Shown: positions 50,718 through 59,309 of the stretch, piece by piece
Layout of the letters: every line of letters begins with the position of its first letter
How positions within the stretch are numbered: position 1 is the first letter of the stretch
Assembly (NCBI GenBank): GCA_016213825.1
Contig: JACQZP010000011.1
Location: forward strand, 124,001-188,000
Direction of reading: 5' to 3'
Source: Acetobacterium woodii
GTDB taxonomy: Bacteria > Bacillota > Clostridia > Eubacteriales > Eubacteriaceae
DNA length: 64,000 bases
Notes under the pieces: generated by a model
Seen by the model: only the letters and a program-made list of their open reading frames with translations
What the model was told of the DNA's origin: nothing
The model's database searches: none
Program-made: the position numbers and the translations under genes

Positions 50718-51413
50718 ATGAACATAAAATTAAGTCCGCGGCTTGAGGTAATTGCCGGTTGTGTTGCCGGGGTAAAAACTATGGCTGATATTGGCACCGA
50801 CCATGGCTATTTACCAGTGTACCTGGTAGAAAATCACCTGGTTTCCACCGCTATTGCCAGTGATACCAACCATAAGCCGCTAAAAAAAGCAGCAAAAATT
50901 ATCAGCCAACAACAATTAGAAAGCTACATTGAGACCCGACTTGGTTCGGGTCTTTCTGTGCTTAAACTCGGGGAGGTTGAAGCTGTTGTGATGGCGGGCA
51001 TGGGAGGACTGCTGATCCGGGATTTATTGGAAGCGGAGCCACTGGTAGCGCAGGATGTAAAAAAATTGGTGCTCCAACCGATGAATAATCAGGCTGTGTT
51101 ACGAAGATACCTGGAAACGCACGGGTTTAAAATTATCAAAGAAGACCTGGCTCAGGAAATGGATCGGGTTTATGAAATAATGGTTGTCGCACCCGGCGAG
51201 ATGATCATGACTAATCCTCTGGAATATGAACTGGGGTTTGAGTTCGATAAAAACAAACACCGGTTATTGGAAACGCTAATCAATCGAAAAATTGGTTTGG
51301 AACAGAAGATTCTCATAAGTACCGAGGGCAAAGCAACCCCGGTTGCAAAAAGGCAATTCGAAGAAAGCAGCATATTTATCCAGAAATTGAATGAGGTGAA
51401 GAAATGTCTGTGA
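50718..51413 (+). CDS. trmK: tRNA (adenine22-N1)-methyltransferase TrmK
   Basis: TrmK methylates N1 of adenine 22 in tRNA, using SAM. The 231-residue protein has SAM motif I in ADIGTDHGYLPVYLV near residue 23, then AIASDTNHKPLKKA, and VVMAGMGGLLIRDLL (motif IV region). The C-terminal coiled-coil helices (FEFDKNKHRLLETLINRKIGLEQ) match the family. The ATG follows the rpoD stop by one base. It overlaps the next gene by ten bases. The order rpoD-trmK-nif3 is common in Firmicutes. Confidence 0.92.
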   Translation: MNIKLSPRLEVIAGCVAGVKTMADIGTDHGYLPVYLVENHLVSTAIASDTNHKPLKKAAKIISQQQLESYIETRLGSGLSVLKLGEVEAVVMAGMGGLLIRDLLEAEPLVAQDVKKLVLQPMNNQAVLRRYLETHGFKIIKEDLAQEMDRVYEIMVVAPGEMIMTNPLEYELGFEFDKNKHRLLETLINRKIGLEQKILISTEGKATPVAKRQFEESSIFIQKLNEVKKCL

Positions 51414-52522
51414 AACTAAATAAAATTATTCAGTCAATCGAAGCGATTGCGCCGGAAAAACTGGCAGAAGATTGGGACAATGTCGGTCTTCAGGTGGGCT
51501 CCCGGCAACAGCTGGTGAATAAGATTCTGCTGACCTTGGATATCTCCGCCGAGGTAGTTAAAGAAGCAGTGACAAAAAAAGCGGATCTGATTATTGCGCA
51601 CCACCCTTTTATTTTTAATGGTTTAAAAACCCTGTCATCGGACTGGGAAAAAGGGCAGTTGATTGAACAGCTGATCAAAAACGACATTGCCGTTTATGTG
51701 GCGCATACCAATCTGGACAAGGCCGAAACCGGACTTAATTACTATCTGGCCGAGCTGTTGGGATTAGAGAACATCCGCACCCTGGAACCGTCTAATCCGG
51801 TTACCTATTATAAACTGGTGGTTTATACACCGATGGAAGCGACTGAACGAATCATCGAGGTTCTGGGAAAAAATGGTGCCGGGGCTATCGGCGACTATGA
51901 TTATTGCACCTATCGTTCATCTGGTATCGGAACTTTTCGGCCATTAGCCGGATCAAATCCCTTTATCGGGAGCCTTGATAAGCTAGAAAGTGTGGCGGAA
52001 GACCGGATTGAAGCTATTGTACCCGTTTATGAACTAAAGAATCTGATTAATCAATTAAAAAAGAATCATCCCTATGAAGAAATGGCCTATGATGTTATCC
52101 CGCTGGAAAATGGCCGGTTGATCAATGAAAATGGCCTGGGAAAAATTGGCGTTTTAAAAGCGCCTATGGATGCTGCAGGATTTATTGGCGCAGTAAAAGA
52201 AAAGCTTGGTCTGATCACATTAAGAGGTGCCGGGAATATGCCGGAAACCATCCGTCGGGTGGCCATCTGTTCAGGTGCCGGAGCCGATATGATTGGTCTG
52301 GCCAAAGCCAAGCGAGCAGACGTGCTGATCACCGGGGATCTCAAGCATCATGATGGACAACGGGCTCAGGAAAATAATTTCTGGGTGCTCGATGCCGGTC
52401 ATTATGGCACTGAAAAGTGGGTTGTGGATTGCTTCCAAAAAATTTTGAAAACTGACCTGGGTGAAAACTGTCTGGAAATGATGGTTGCCGAAGCCTCCCG
52501 GGATTTTATTGTGAATTATTAA
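51404..52522 (+). CDS. Nif3-like dinuclear metal protein (YqfO type)
   Basis: 372-residue Nif3/GTP cyclohydrolase I type 2 homologue of uncertain physiological role. The two halves of the metal site are seen: ADLIIAHHPFIF near residue 60, AHTNLDKA near 105, and DAGHYGTEKW near 330. Between them sits the roughly 130-residue insertion (KLVVYTPMEATERIIEVLGKNGAGAIGDYDYC) that resembles PII/CutA-like domains in YqfO proteins. GAGGTGAAG precedes the ATG inside trmK, overlapping by ten bases. Last gene of the dnaG operon. No terminator is evident before the palindromic repeat D1. Confidence 0.9.
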   Translation: MSVKLNKIIQSIEAIAPEKLAEDWDNVGLQVGSRQQLVNKILLTLDISAEVVKEAVTKKADLIIAHHPFIFNGLKTLSSDWEKGQLIEQLIKNDIAVYVAHTNLDKAETGLNYYLAELLGLENIRTLEPSNPVTYYKLVVYTPMEATERIIEVLGKNGAGAIGDYDYCTYRSSGIGTFRPLAGSNPFIGSLDKLESVAEDRIEAIVPVYELKNLINQLKKNHPYEEMAYDVIPLENGRLINENGLGKIGVLKAPMDAAGFIGAVKEKLGLITLRGAGNMPETIRRVAICSGAGADMIGLAKAKRADVLITGDLKHHDGQRAQENNFWVLDAGHYGTEKWVVDCFQKILKTDLGENCLEMMVAEASRDFIVNY

Positions 52523-52566
52523 CCAATTTATTAGCAATTAAACCTTAAATTATATAAACAGTAGCA

Positions 52567-52664
52567 GTACCGACAATTGTTATATCATGTTGTTTGCATC
52601 AAAGCGAACACGGCGATAGCCTGTCCGATTTGCAGCAGACAACCGATTAACAAATGGTCGGTAC
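52567..52664. repeat. Palindromic GTACCGAC repeat element D1
   Basis: Bounded by inverted ends GTACCGACAATTGTTA (52567-52582) and TAACAAATGGTCGGTAC (52648-52664). The stem continues inward (GTTGTTTGC / GCAGACAAC). The left 20 bases are the exact reverse complement of the right end of element D2. It lies between nif3 and the rnpB promoter. Confidence 0.75.
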
Positions 52665-52724
52665 GATAGCTCAACGACAACCTAAATTGGTTAATAATTC
52701 TTGATCGAACATTTAAAATAATAC

Positions 52725-52753
52725 TTGAAGTTTGTGTAAAGACAGTGTATACT
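52725..52753 (+). promoter_or_regulatory. rnpB promoter
   Basis: TTGAAG (52725-52730), 17-nt spacer, TATACT (52748-52753), just before the 5' end of RNase P RNA. Confidence 0.65.
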
Positions 52754-52758
52754 ACAGT

Positions 52759-53103
52759 GATTTAGTAAATCAGATAGTCGCACCCGGAGTAATCCGGTTG
52801 AGGAAAGTCCGAGCTCCGCAGAGCATGGTGCCGGGTAACACCCGGTGGAGGCGACTCTAAGGCAAGTGCAACAGAAAGTATACCGCCAGCAATGGTAAGG
52901 ATGAAAGGGTGAGGTAAGAGCTCACCAGCGGTGTGGTGACATATCGGCTATGTAAACCCCACCTGGAGCAAGACCAAGAACGGACCAAGAAAGACGGCTG
53001 CTCGTCGTTGTCCTATGGTAGGTCGCTAGAATTTATTGGTAACAATAAATCGAGATAGATGACTATTTAAACAGAACTCGGCTTATAGATTTAGTAAATC
53101 ACA
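52759..53103 (+). ncRNA. rnpB: RNase P RNA, A-type
   Basis: This is the catalytic RNA that matures tRNA 5' ends. Conserved blocks in order are GAGGAAAGTCCGAGCTCC near 52800, GTGCCGGGTAACACCCGG, AGTGCAACAGAAAG with ACCGCC, the GGTGAGGTAAGAGCTCACC hairpin, and ACAGAACTCGGCTTATAG near the 3' end. The P1 strands (GATTTAGTAAATC) occur at both ends. Layout and the AGTGCAACAGAAAG block indicate the ancestral A-type found in most Clostridia. Ends are estimated from P1 to within a few bases. Confidence 0.95.
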
Positions 53104-53146
53104 AATGTAAATAAGGACTATTGCAGAAAGTGCGATACCCTTGGTC

Positions 53147-53279
53147 GTACCGATCAATTGTTAATCAGTAGTATGCGCGCAATTCGTACAGTTGCTAAGC
53201 TAAGTTTAGTTAATTTATAAACATAGATTTGCAACTGTTCGCCTTGAGGCATACATCACGATATAACAATTGTCGGTAC
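53147..53279. repeat. Palindromic GTACCGAC repeat element D2
   Basis: Bounded by GTACCGATCAATTGTTA (53147 onward) and GATATAACAATTGTCGGTAC (53260-53279). An inner stem pairs TATGCGCGCAATTCGTACAGTTGC-like bases with GCAACTGTTCGCC...GGCATA. It sits between rnpB and its terminator. AGGACTATTGCAGAA occurs on both sides of the element, at about 53113 and 53312. Confidence 0.75.
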
Positions 53280-53312
53280 TATTTCGACAGAATTTCAGAT
53301 AAGTATTTTTAG

Positions 53313-53343
53313 GACTATTGCAGAACCCTGCAATAGTCTTTTT
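53313..53343 (+). terminator. Terminator downstream of rnpB/D2
   Basis: GACTATTGCAG (53313-53323), AACC loop, CTGCAATAGTC (53328-53338), then five T: 11-bp perfect stem. Confidence 0.93.
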
Positions 53344-53370
53344 GCGTTTTCGGGAAATGGGTTGTATAAT
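53342..53370 (+). promoter_or_regulatory. Promoter of the sigma-54 activator gene
   Basis: TTGCGT (53342-53347), 17-nt spacer, TATAAT (53365-53370). The -35 overlaps the end of the preceding terminator T-run. The activator is thus itself sigma-A transcribed. Confidence 0.7.
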
Positions 53371-53457
53371 AAAGCTAGATTGATTTCGGTAATTGCGAAA
53401 CTAAACGCGATGCAATAATTGTTCGATGTTTATAAAATGCTTAAATGGGAGAATACC

Positions 53458-55302
53458 ATGAAGAAAAAAGAAGCCATCGAAAAAATGATCCGCAATAGCT
53501 TGAAGATGAACAAGCCGGTGATTGGGGTAGCAGTGGGATCGGGTCTTTTTGCCAAGCAGGCGATTAAGGGTGGCGCTGATCTGCTACTGGCGCTTAGTGC
53601 GGGGCGGTTTCGGGCGGCGGGGATTCCTTCAATTGGCTGTATGATGCCATTTAGCAACAGCAACGAGTTGGTGTTTGACTTTTCCAGCCGCGAAATATTG
53701 CCCAAACTTAAAGATAAGGCGGTGATCTGCGGTATTAACGCCACCGATCCCAATTATACCCACGAGGAACTGATCCAAAAAGTCAGCGATTTAGGTTTTA
53801 GCGGCGTCAATAATTTTCCGACCATTGGTCTGGTTGATGGACAATTTAGAGAGTGGCTGGAAGAAAAGGGACTGGGCTATGACCAGGAAATTGAATTTAT
53901 GAAAAAAGCCGTGGCAGCCAACCTCTTTACCATTGCCTTTGTGTTTGACGAAGCACAGGCCCGAGCAATGACGAAGGTCGGCGTAGATGTGGTTTGTGCC
54001 CATTTTGGATGGACTCGGGGCGGCGAAAAATCCGGAAAAGTTTTTTCCACCATCAATGAATGTCTGGAGATGACCGAACGGATTTTTGCTGCGGTAGATG
54101 AGATCAACCCCCGAACCTATAAGATGATCTATGGTGGACCGATAAACTCTCCTGAGGATGCCTATTATTTTTATAAAAACTCCCAGACCATCGGTTATAT
54201 TGGCGGTTCCAGCTTTGAGCGGATCCCCACCGAACTGGCCATCTCGGAAACGACGGATAAATTTAAAAATTATTATAAATTAAAACAGGAAAACAAACAT
54301 CTCAAAAAAGAGCTGCTTAAAAAAAGAGGCTTTGACGAAATTGTGGGTCAGAGTCTGATCATGCAGGATATGTATGAGCTCATCAATAAAGTAGCCGATA
54401 AAGATGTCAATGTACTAATTCAGGGCGAAAGCGGAACCGGAAAAGAGCTGGTGGCCAAAGCGCTACATTTTAATAGTAAACGTTGTCTAGGGCCATTGAT
54501 TAAGGTGAATTGCGCCGCCTTACCGCCCAACTTACTGGAAAGCGAACTGTTTGGCCATGAAAAAGGTGCCTTTACCGGAGCGGATAAGCGACGTCTGGGA
54601 AAATTTGAATTGGCCAATCACGGCACCCTATTTCTTGATGAAATTGGCGAAATGGACGTCGATCTGCAAGCCAAGGTTTTGCGGATCATCCAGCAGCAGG
54701 AATTTGAACGGGTCGGCGGAGAAAAAACGATTTTTGTGGATGTCCGGATTGTCTGTGCCACCAATGTGGATCTTAAACAGGCAGTGGCAGATAATCGCTT
54801 CCGGGAAGATCTTTATTATCGGCTGAATGTGGTGGAAATCAATACGCCGCCGCTGCGACGTCATCCTGAGGATATTCCGTTGCTCTGCAATCGCTTTTTA
54901 GAAGAGTTTAAAATCAAATACCAGCTGGAAGACAAGCGGCTGGCACCGGATGCTATGGCCTATTTGATGGAATACCTCTGGCCCGGAAATGTCCGGGAAC
55001 TGAAGCATGTTCTGGAACGGGCGGTCATTCTCAGTGAAGGTAAATATATCAGACGAAATGATCTGGTAGTGGAAGATTTTCATATTGCCCCGGAAAAACA
55101 GAAAGAAAAAGTACTTAGTCAAAAAAATTCTGAGCTGTTAGCTAATACTAAGGATTATCTGGAAAGCAATTATATTATGGAAATTCTCGAGGCCTGCCAG
55201 TGGAATCGGACGGAAGCGGCCAATCGCATGGGTATTTCGCGACGAACGCTTTATAACAAGATCCTAAAATACAATTTATCCGCCAAAGAGGTGGATGCAT
55301 AG
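53458..55302 (+). CDS. Sigma-54-dependent activator with PEP-hydrolase-like TIM-barrel sensor
   Basis: 614 residues in three parts. Residues about 18-270 form a TIM-barrel domain of the 'phosphoenolpyruvate hydrolase-like' family, sharing GFSGV-NFPT-GL-DG-FR and the GGSSFERIPTE ending with the protein encoded at 56752. A coiled linker (275-297) leads to an AAA+ domain with Walker A GESGTGKE (323-330), the sigma-54-contacting GAFTGA (370-375), and Walker B LFLDEI. A Fis-type helix-turn-helix ends it (NRTEAANRMGISRRTLYNK). A TTG at 53419 is in frame, but GGGAG fits the ATG at 53458. There is no receiver, PAS or GAF domain. The next gene has a sigma-54 promoter, so it most likely activates that operon in response to a ligand of the barrel. 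Confidence 0.9.
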   Translation: MKKKEAIEKMIRNSLKMNKPVIGVAVGSGLFAKQAIKGGADLLLALSAGRFRAAGIPSIGCMMPFSNSNELVFDFSSREILPKLKDKAVICGINATDPNYTHEELIQKVSDLGFSGVNNFPTIGLVDGQFREWLEEKGLGYDQEIEFMKKAVAANLFTIAFVFDEAQARAMTKVGVDVVCAHFGWTRGGEKSGKVFSTINECLEMTERIFAAVDEINPRTYKMIYGGPINSPEDAYYFYKNSQTIGYIGGSSFERIPTELAISETTDKFKNYYKLKQENKHLKKELLKKRGFDEIVGQSLIMQDMYELINKVADKDVNVLIQGESGTGKELVAKALHFNSKRCLGPLIKVNCAALPPNLLESELFGHEKGAFTGADKRRLGKFELANHGTLFLDEIGEMDVDLQAKVLRIIQQQEFERVGGEKTIFVDVRIVCATNVDLKQAVADNRFREDLYYRLNVVEINTPPLRRHPEDIPLLCNRFLEEFKIKYQLEDKRLAPDAMAYLMEYLWPGNVRELKHVLERAVILSEGKYIRRNDLVVEDFHIAPEKQKEKVLSQKNSELLANTKDYLESNYIMEILEACQWNRTEAANRMGISRRTLYNKILKYNLSAKEVDA

Positions 55303-55312
55303 CAATATTATT

Positions 55313-55347
55313 GGGCAATATATTCTCAAATCGGGAAAATATTGCCC
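55313..55347 (+). promoter_or_regulatory. Candidate upstream activating sequence
   Basis: GGGCAATAT (55313-55321) and ATATTGCCC (55339-55347) form an inverted repeat with a 17-nt spacer, about 83-117 bp upstream of the -24 element. No T-run follows, so it is unlikely to be a terminator. The distance suits an enhancer site for the adjacent activator. Confidence 0.6.
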
Positions 55348-55428
55348 GATTCACTTTGGGCTGAGAAAAGTTTTTCCCATTGACATATAAAGAATGACAT
55401 AATCATGGGGTTCGATACAAATTTATCA

Positions 55429-55444
55429 TTGGCACAAACCTTGC
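55429..55444 (+). promoter_or_regulatory. Sigma-54 (-24/-12) promoter
   Basis: TTGGCAC-AAACC-TTGC is a full match to TTGGCAC-N5-TTGC, with GG at -24 and GC at -12 in correct phase. It lies 88 nt before the UPF0261 start. Confidence 0.93.
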
Positions 55445-55531
55445 GTGTATATTAATTTATATAACTGTGCTTAGTTGAATAGATACTAAGTATCTTAAAT
55501 TCTAAGTAAAAAAATTCAAGGGGGGCATGGA

Positions 55532-56740
55532 ATGAAAAATGTATTAATCGTAGGGACCTTTGATACCAAGGGTCATGAATTCCAGTTTATTAAAGAGCTC
55601 ATCGAAAAACGGGGTCTCAGTACCACCACTATTAACTGCGGGGTTATCGGTGACCCCCTGTTCGAGCCGGATATTTCCAGCGATACCGTCGCCGCGGCAG
55701 GAGGATCGTCGTTGACTGAGCTCAAAGAAAAACATGATCGGGGATTGGGTATTGATGTTATGATGGCTGGCGCAGCTAAAATCACCAAAGATCTTTATGA
55801 TCAGGGCAAGGTTGATGGGGTGATCAGTCTTGGCGGATCAGCTGGCACCACCATTGGTACCTATGCCATGAGAAGTCTGCCAGTAGGCGTGCCAAAAATT
55901 ATGGTTTCCACGGTGGCTTCGGGAGATACCCGTCCCTATGTTGGTGAAAAAGATATCACGATGATGTATTCAGTGGTGGATATTTCTGGAATCAACAGTA
56001 TTTCCAATCATATTTTAGCCAACGCCGCCAACGCTATTGCCGGGATGGCCAGCTTTGATATTCCGGAACTAAAGGAAGAAAAGACCTTATTGGCGGCCAC
56101 CATGTTTGGCGTAACCACACCTTGTGTCACCACAGCCAGAGAATATCTGGAAGACCAGGGTTATGAGGTGCTGGTCTTCCACGCCACCGGGGCTGGCGGC
56201 ACGGCCATGGAAAGTCTCATCGAAGCCGGATTTATTAAAGGCGTCTTTGACGCCACCACTACCGAATGGTGTGACGAGGTGGCCGGCGGCGTGTTCACTG
56301 CCGGACCAACAAGACTGGAAGCCGCTGCCAAAGCAGGAATCCCGGAAGTCGTTTCAGTAGGCGCCTTGGATATGGTCAATTTTGGCGCCATCGAAACCGT
56401 TCCAGAAAAATACAAAGATCGCAACTTGTACAAACACAACGCCAGCGTTACCCTGATGCGAACCACCGTTGATGAATGTTCCCAAATGGGAAAAATCATC
56501 GCCGGAAAACTAAACATGGCCACCGGACCCGTTGCTTTGTTTCTGCCATTAAAAGGCGTTTCGGCAATTGATGTGGAAGGCGCACCATTCTATGGCCCCG
56601 AAGAGGATGCCGAACTGTTTAAACAATTAAGAATAAACATTGAAGATAAGGTCGAACTGATCGAAATGGATACTGATATCAACGACGAAGCCTTTGCCTT
56701 GGCAATGGCCAAAAAACTGATTTCGATGATCGAAGGATAA
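55532..56740 (+). CDS. UPF0261 / Tm-1-like ATP-binding protein
   Basis: 402-residue protein of the UPF0261 family, which corresponds to the N-terminal domain of tomato Tm-1. It begins [23 protein letters not shown], with a later glycine-rich [36 protein letters not shown] and [17 protein letters not shown]. Both are characteristic and probably nucleotide- or substrate-binding. The enzymatic activity in bacteria is unknown to me. AAGGGGGG precedes the ATG. It is the first gene behind the sigma-54 promoter and is followed 11 nt later by the TIM-barrel partner. Confidence 0.88.
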   Translation: MKNVLIVGTFDTKGHEFQFIKELIEKRGLSTTTINCGVIGDPLFEPDISSDTVAAAGGSSLTELKEKHDRGLGIDVMMAGAAKITKDLYDQGKVDGVISLGGSAGTTIGTYAMRSLPVGVPKIMVSTVASGDTRPYVGEKDITMMYSVVDISGINSISNHILANAANAIAGMASFDIPELKEEKTLLAATMFGVTTPCVTTAREYLEDQGYEVLVFHATGAGGTAMESLIEAGFIKGVFDATTTEWCDEVAGGVFTAGPTRLEAAAKAGIPEVVSVGALDMVNFGAIETVPEKYKDRNLYKHNASVTLMRTTVDECSQMGKIIAGKLNMATGPVALFLPLKGVSAIDVEGAPFYGPEEDAELFKQLRINIEDKVELIEMDTDINDEAFALAMAKKLISMIEG

Positions 56741-56751
56741 GGAGAAAAGAC

Positions 56752-57579
56752 ATGGCAATAAAACGAGAAGAAGTATTAAGACGCTTAAGAGAACAAGAAG
56801 CACAGGGAATTTCTGTGGTTGGGGCTGGAGCCGGTACTGGGATTTCGGCAAAATGCGCCGAAGCCGGCGGAGTGGATCTGATCATTATTTATAACTCCGG
56901 CCGCTACCGGATGGCCGGGCGGGGCTCTTTAGCCGGGCTGTTGTCCTATGGTGATGCCAATGCGATCGTCATGGATATGGCCAGAGAAGTAGTTACAATT
57001 GTCAAAGATACTCCGGTTTTGGCCGGGGTTTGCGGAACCGACCCCTTTAGAGATATGGAAATGTTTTTAAAACAGGTTAAAGAAGCCGGTTTCTCTGGGG
57101 TTCAGAATTTCCCCACCGTCGGTTTAATTGATGGTGTTTTCCGACAAAATCTGGAAGAAACTAACATGGGCTATGATCTGGAAGTAGATATGATCAGAAA
57201 AGCCCATGAGCTGGATCTGGTGACCACCCCCTACGTGTTTAATGTGGAAGAAGCTGAAAAAATGGCAAAAGCCGGAGCCGATGTGTTGGTCGCCCATATG
57301 GGACTGACCACCAAAGGCAGCATTGGTGCCGGTACATCAAAAACGCTGGATGACTGCGTTAAGTTAACTCAGGAAATTTGCGATGCCGGAAAAGCTGTCA
57401 ATCCGGATATCATGGTGATTGTTCATGGCGGCCCGGTGGCCGAACCGGAAGATGCCAAATATGTGCTGGATCGGACTAAAGGCGTTTGTGGATTCTTCGG
57501 AGCATCCAGCATTGAACGTTTGCCGACGGAAATTGCCATTACCAAACAAGTAAAAGATTTTAAAGATATCAAACTTTAA
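56752..57579 (+). CDS. PEP-hydrolase-like TIM-barrel protein (Tm-1 C-terminal domain homologue)
   Basis: 275-residue TIM-barrel protein. Motifs: [69 protein letters not shown] and [13 protein letters not shown]. It is a clear homologue of residues 18-270 of the activator at 53458 and, by family, of the C-terminal half of plant Tm-1. A PEP-hydrolase activity is implied only by the family name; the chemistry is not shown here. AAGGAG precedes the ATG, 11 nt after the UPF0261 stop, so the two are cotranslated and probably interact. A terminator follows. Confidence 0.88.
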   Translation: MAIKREEVLRRLREQEAQGISVVGAGAGTGISAKCAEAGGVDLIIIYNSGRYRMAGRGSLAGLLSYGDANAIVMDMAREVVTIVKDTPVLAGVCGTDPFRDMEMFLKQVKEAGFSGVQNFPTVGLIDGVFRQNLEETNMGYDLEVDMIRKAHELDLVTTPYVFNVEEAEKMAKAGADVLVAHMGLTTKGSIGAGTSKTLDDCVKLTQEICDAGKAVNPDIMVIVHGGPVAEPEDAKYVLDRTKGVCGFFGASSIERLPTEIAITKQVKDFKDIKL

Positions 57580-57595
57580 AATGTATTAAATCAAT

Positions 57596-57642
57596 AAAAA
57601 AAGCGTTGATTGAAAGTTAAATCTTTTAAATCAACGCTTTTT
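57596..57642 (+). terminator. Terminator after the Tm-1-like operon
   Basis: GCGTTGATT (57603-57611) pairs with AATCAACGC (57629-57637), preceded by an A-run and followed by TTTTT. Confidence 0.9.
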
Positions 57643-57644
57643 CT

Positions 57645-57672
57645 TTTACACTTAACAACTATTTGGTATAAT
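57645..57672 (+). promoter_or_regulatory. Promoter of the FGGY kinase/activase operon
   Basis: TTTACA (57645-57650), 16-nt spacer, TGG-TATAAT (57664-57672): near-consensus with an extended -10. Transcription would begin near 57679, so the ATG at 57681 would be almost leaderless. Confidence 0.7.
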
Positions 57673-57707
57673 AGTATCAAATGCGTATGATGTTTGGAGA
57701 ATCGATT

Positions 57708-59255
57708 TTGAACAACAATGAAAAGAGCGAAACGATAAAAAGCGGAAAAAAGAATTCAGTTTTGACAATTGATTGTGGCACCCGCGGACTCCGGGGTATT
57801 ATTTTTGACGAAAGGGGCAACGAGCTGGCTAAAAGCGAAGAATTATTCAAAGGCTATTATTCGAAGCATTTTCAGTGGAAGGAAGCTTCTCCAGAAATGT
57901 TTTGGAAGGCACTGGTTAAGGTAGTTCAGGAGCTTAAGGACAAAGATCTGGTTTTGTTTGAGACAATCCAGGGGATGACCGTGTCCTGTCAACGAGACGT
58001 TATCACGGTTGTCGATGAGAAAGGTGAACCCCTGCGTAATTTTATCAGTTGGCTGGATCGCCGGGAACTGGCAGAACCGCTGCCTTATCCCTGGCCCTAT
58101 GCGCTGCTTTTTAAATGTATTGGGTTCAGTGGTTACGCAAAATCATTCAGTAAAACTGCTCATGTCAATTGGATTAGAAGTCAGGAACCGGAAATCTGGG
58201 CCAAAACCCACAAGGTCGTTTTTCTTTCGACCTATTTTTTGACCCGATTAACCGGGGAAATTGTTGATAGTCGATCAAATACCGCTGGTCATCTGCCCTT
58301 CGATACAAAAAAGAAGCAGTGGTGCGGTAAATATGATGTCAAACGTCAAATACTTCAGGTCGAGCCGGAAAAATGCTATGAGCTGACTGATTCCTGTGAA
58401 ATAATTGGCCAGTTGACAGCCGAAGCGGCTGAACTTACCGGTCTGCCGATGGGTTTGCCGATTGTGGCATCGGGCACCGATAAAGGCTGCGAAACGGTAG
58501 GCGTTGGGGCATTGACCCCAGAAATTGCCAGCATTTCATTGGGAACCCAATCGACGGTAGAGATTTCCACCAAAAAATATGTGGAACTGTACCCATTTTA
58601 TCCATCCTTCGCCGCCGTTGATAATGACGCCTATAATCCAGAGGTCACTATTTATCACGGATTTTGGATGGTCGAATGGTATGCCAAGGAATTTCTTCAT
58701 CAGTCTGATCCCAATGATATTCACGATCTGCTTGAAGGCTATCTTGAAACCACACCAGCAGGAGCAGATGGGTTGATTCACCAACCCTATTGGGGCCGAG
58801 AGGCCTTTCGGCCAGAAGCCAAAGGCTCGTTTATCGGATTCAGCGAAGGGCATGATAAAAGACATATTTATCGGGCTATTATCGAAGGCCTGGGATACGC
58901 GCTGTTAGAAGGGCTCGAACTGATTGAAAGAAAAACAAAGGTGCCAATTCAATCAATTGGACTTTCCGGCGGCGGATCCCGAAGTGACGGCGTCGCTCAG
59001 ATTATGGCAGATATTTTAAACCGGCCGGTTTACCGGGTGCAGACATTTGAAACTACGGCTTTAGGAGCGGCCATAGCCACCTTTGTTGGTTTGGGACAAT
59101 ATCCAGATATTCAAGTAGCTGGGAAAGCGATGATTCGAAAATCCCGGGTGTTTGAACCGAACCCGGAAAATGCCATGATATATACAAAAATATATAATAA
59201 ACGTTACAAGCAATTATACCGTCGGGTAAAACCCTTATATCAATCATATCGTTAA
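57708..59255 (+). CDS. FGGY-family carbohydrate kinase
   Basis: An ASKHA-fold sugar or polyol kinase of about 515 residues. Phosphate-1 is LTIDCGTRGLRGIIFD near residue 20. The proposed base is the Asp in ISWLDRRE. Phosphate-2 is SGTDKGCETVGVGAL with SLGTQSTVEIS, and the adenosine motif is GLSGGGSRSDGVAQIMADIL. The substrate is not readable; xylulose-, glycerol- and related kinases share these motifs. The frame is open from ATG 57681, but that is at the predicted transcript start. GGAGA at 57696 suits the TTG at 57708. It is probably cotranscribed with the activase 54 nt downstream. Confidence 0.88.
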   Translation: MNNNEKSETIKSGKKNSVLTIDCGTRGLRGIIFDERGNELAKSEELFKGYYSKHFQWKEASPEMFWKALVKVVQELKDKDLVLFETIQGMTVSCQRDVITVVDEKGEPLRNFISWLDRRELAEPLPYPWPYALLFKCIGFSGYAKSFSKTAHVNWIRSQEPEIWAKTHKVVFLSTYFLTRLTGEIVDSRSNTAGHLPFDTKKKQWCGKYDVKRQILQVEPEKCYELTDSCEIIGQLTAEAAELTGLPMGLPIVASGTDKGCETVGVGALTPEIASISLGTQSTVEISTKKYVELYPFYPSFAAVDNDAYNPEVTIYHGFWMVEWYAKEFLHQSDPNDIHDLLEGYLETTPAGADGLIHQPYWGREAFRPEAKGSFIGFSEGHDKRHIYRAIIEGLGYALLEGLELIERKTKVPIQSIGLSGGGSRSDGVAQIMADILNRPVYRVQTFETTALGAAIATFVGLGQYPDIQVAGKAMIRKSRVFEPNPENAMIYTKIYNKRYKQLYRRVKPLYQSYR

Positions 59256-59309
59256 ATTCAGATACGATCAGATTAGAACCGACATGTTAGAGAAGAGGTC
59301 ATAACATTA

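Noticed and set aside
55303-55360. Reading GGGCAATAT/ATATTGCCC as the activator gene's terminator
   Set aside because: The 17-base loop and lack of a following T-run make an intrinsic terminator unlikely; enhancer geometry fits better.
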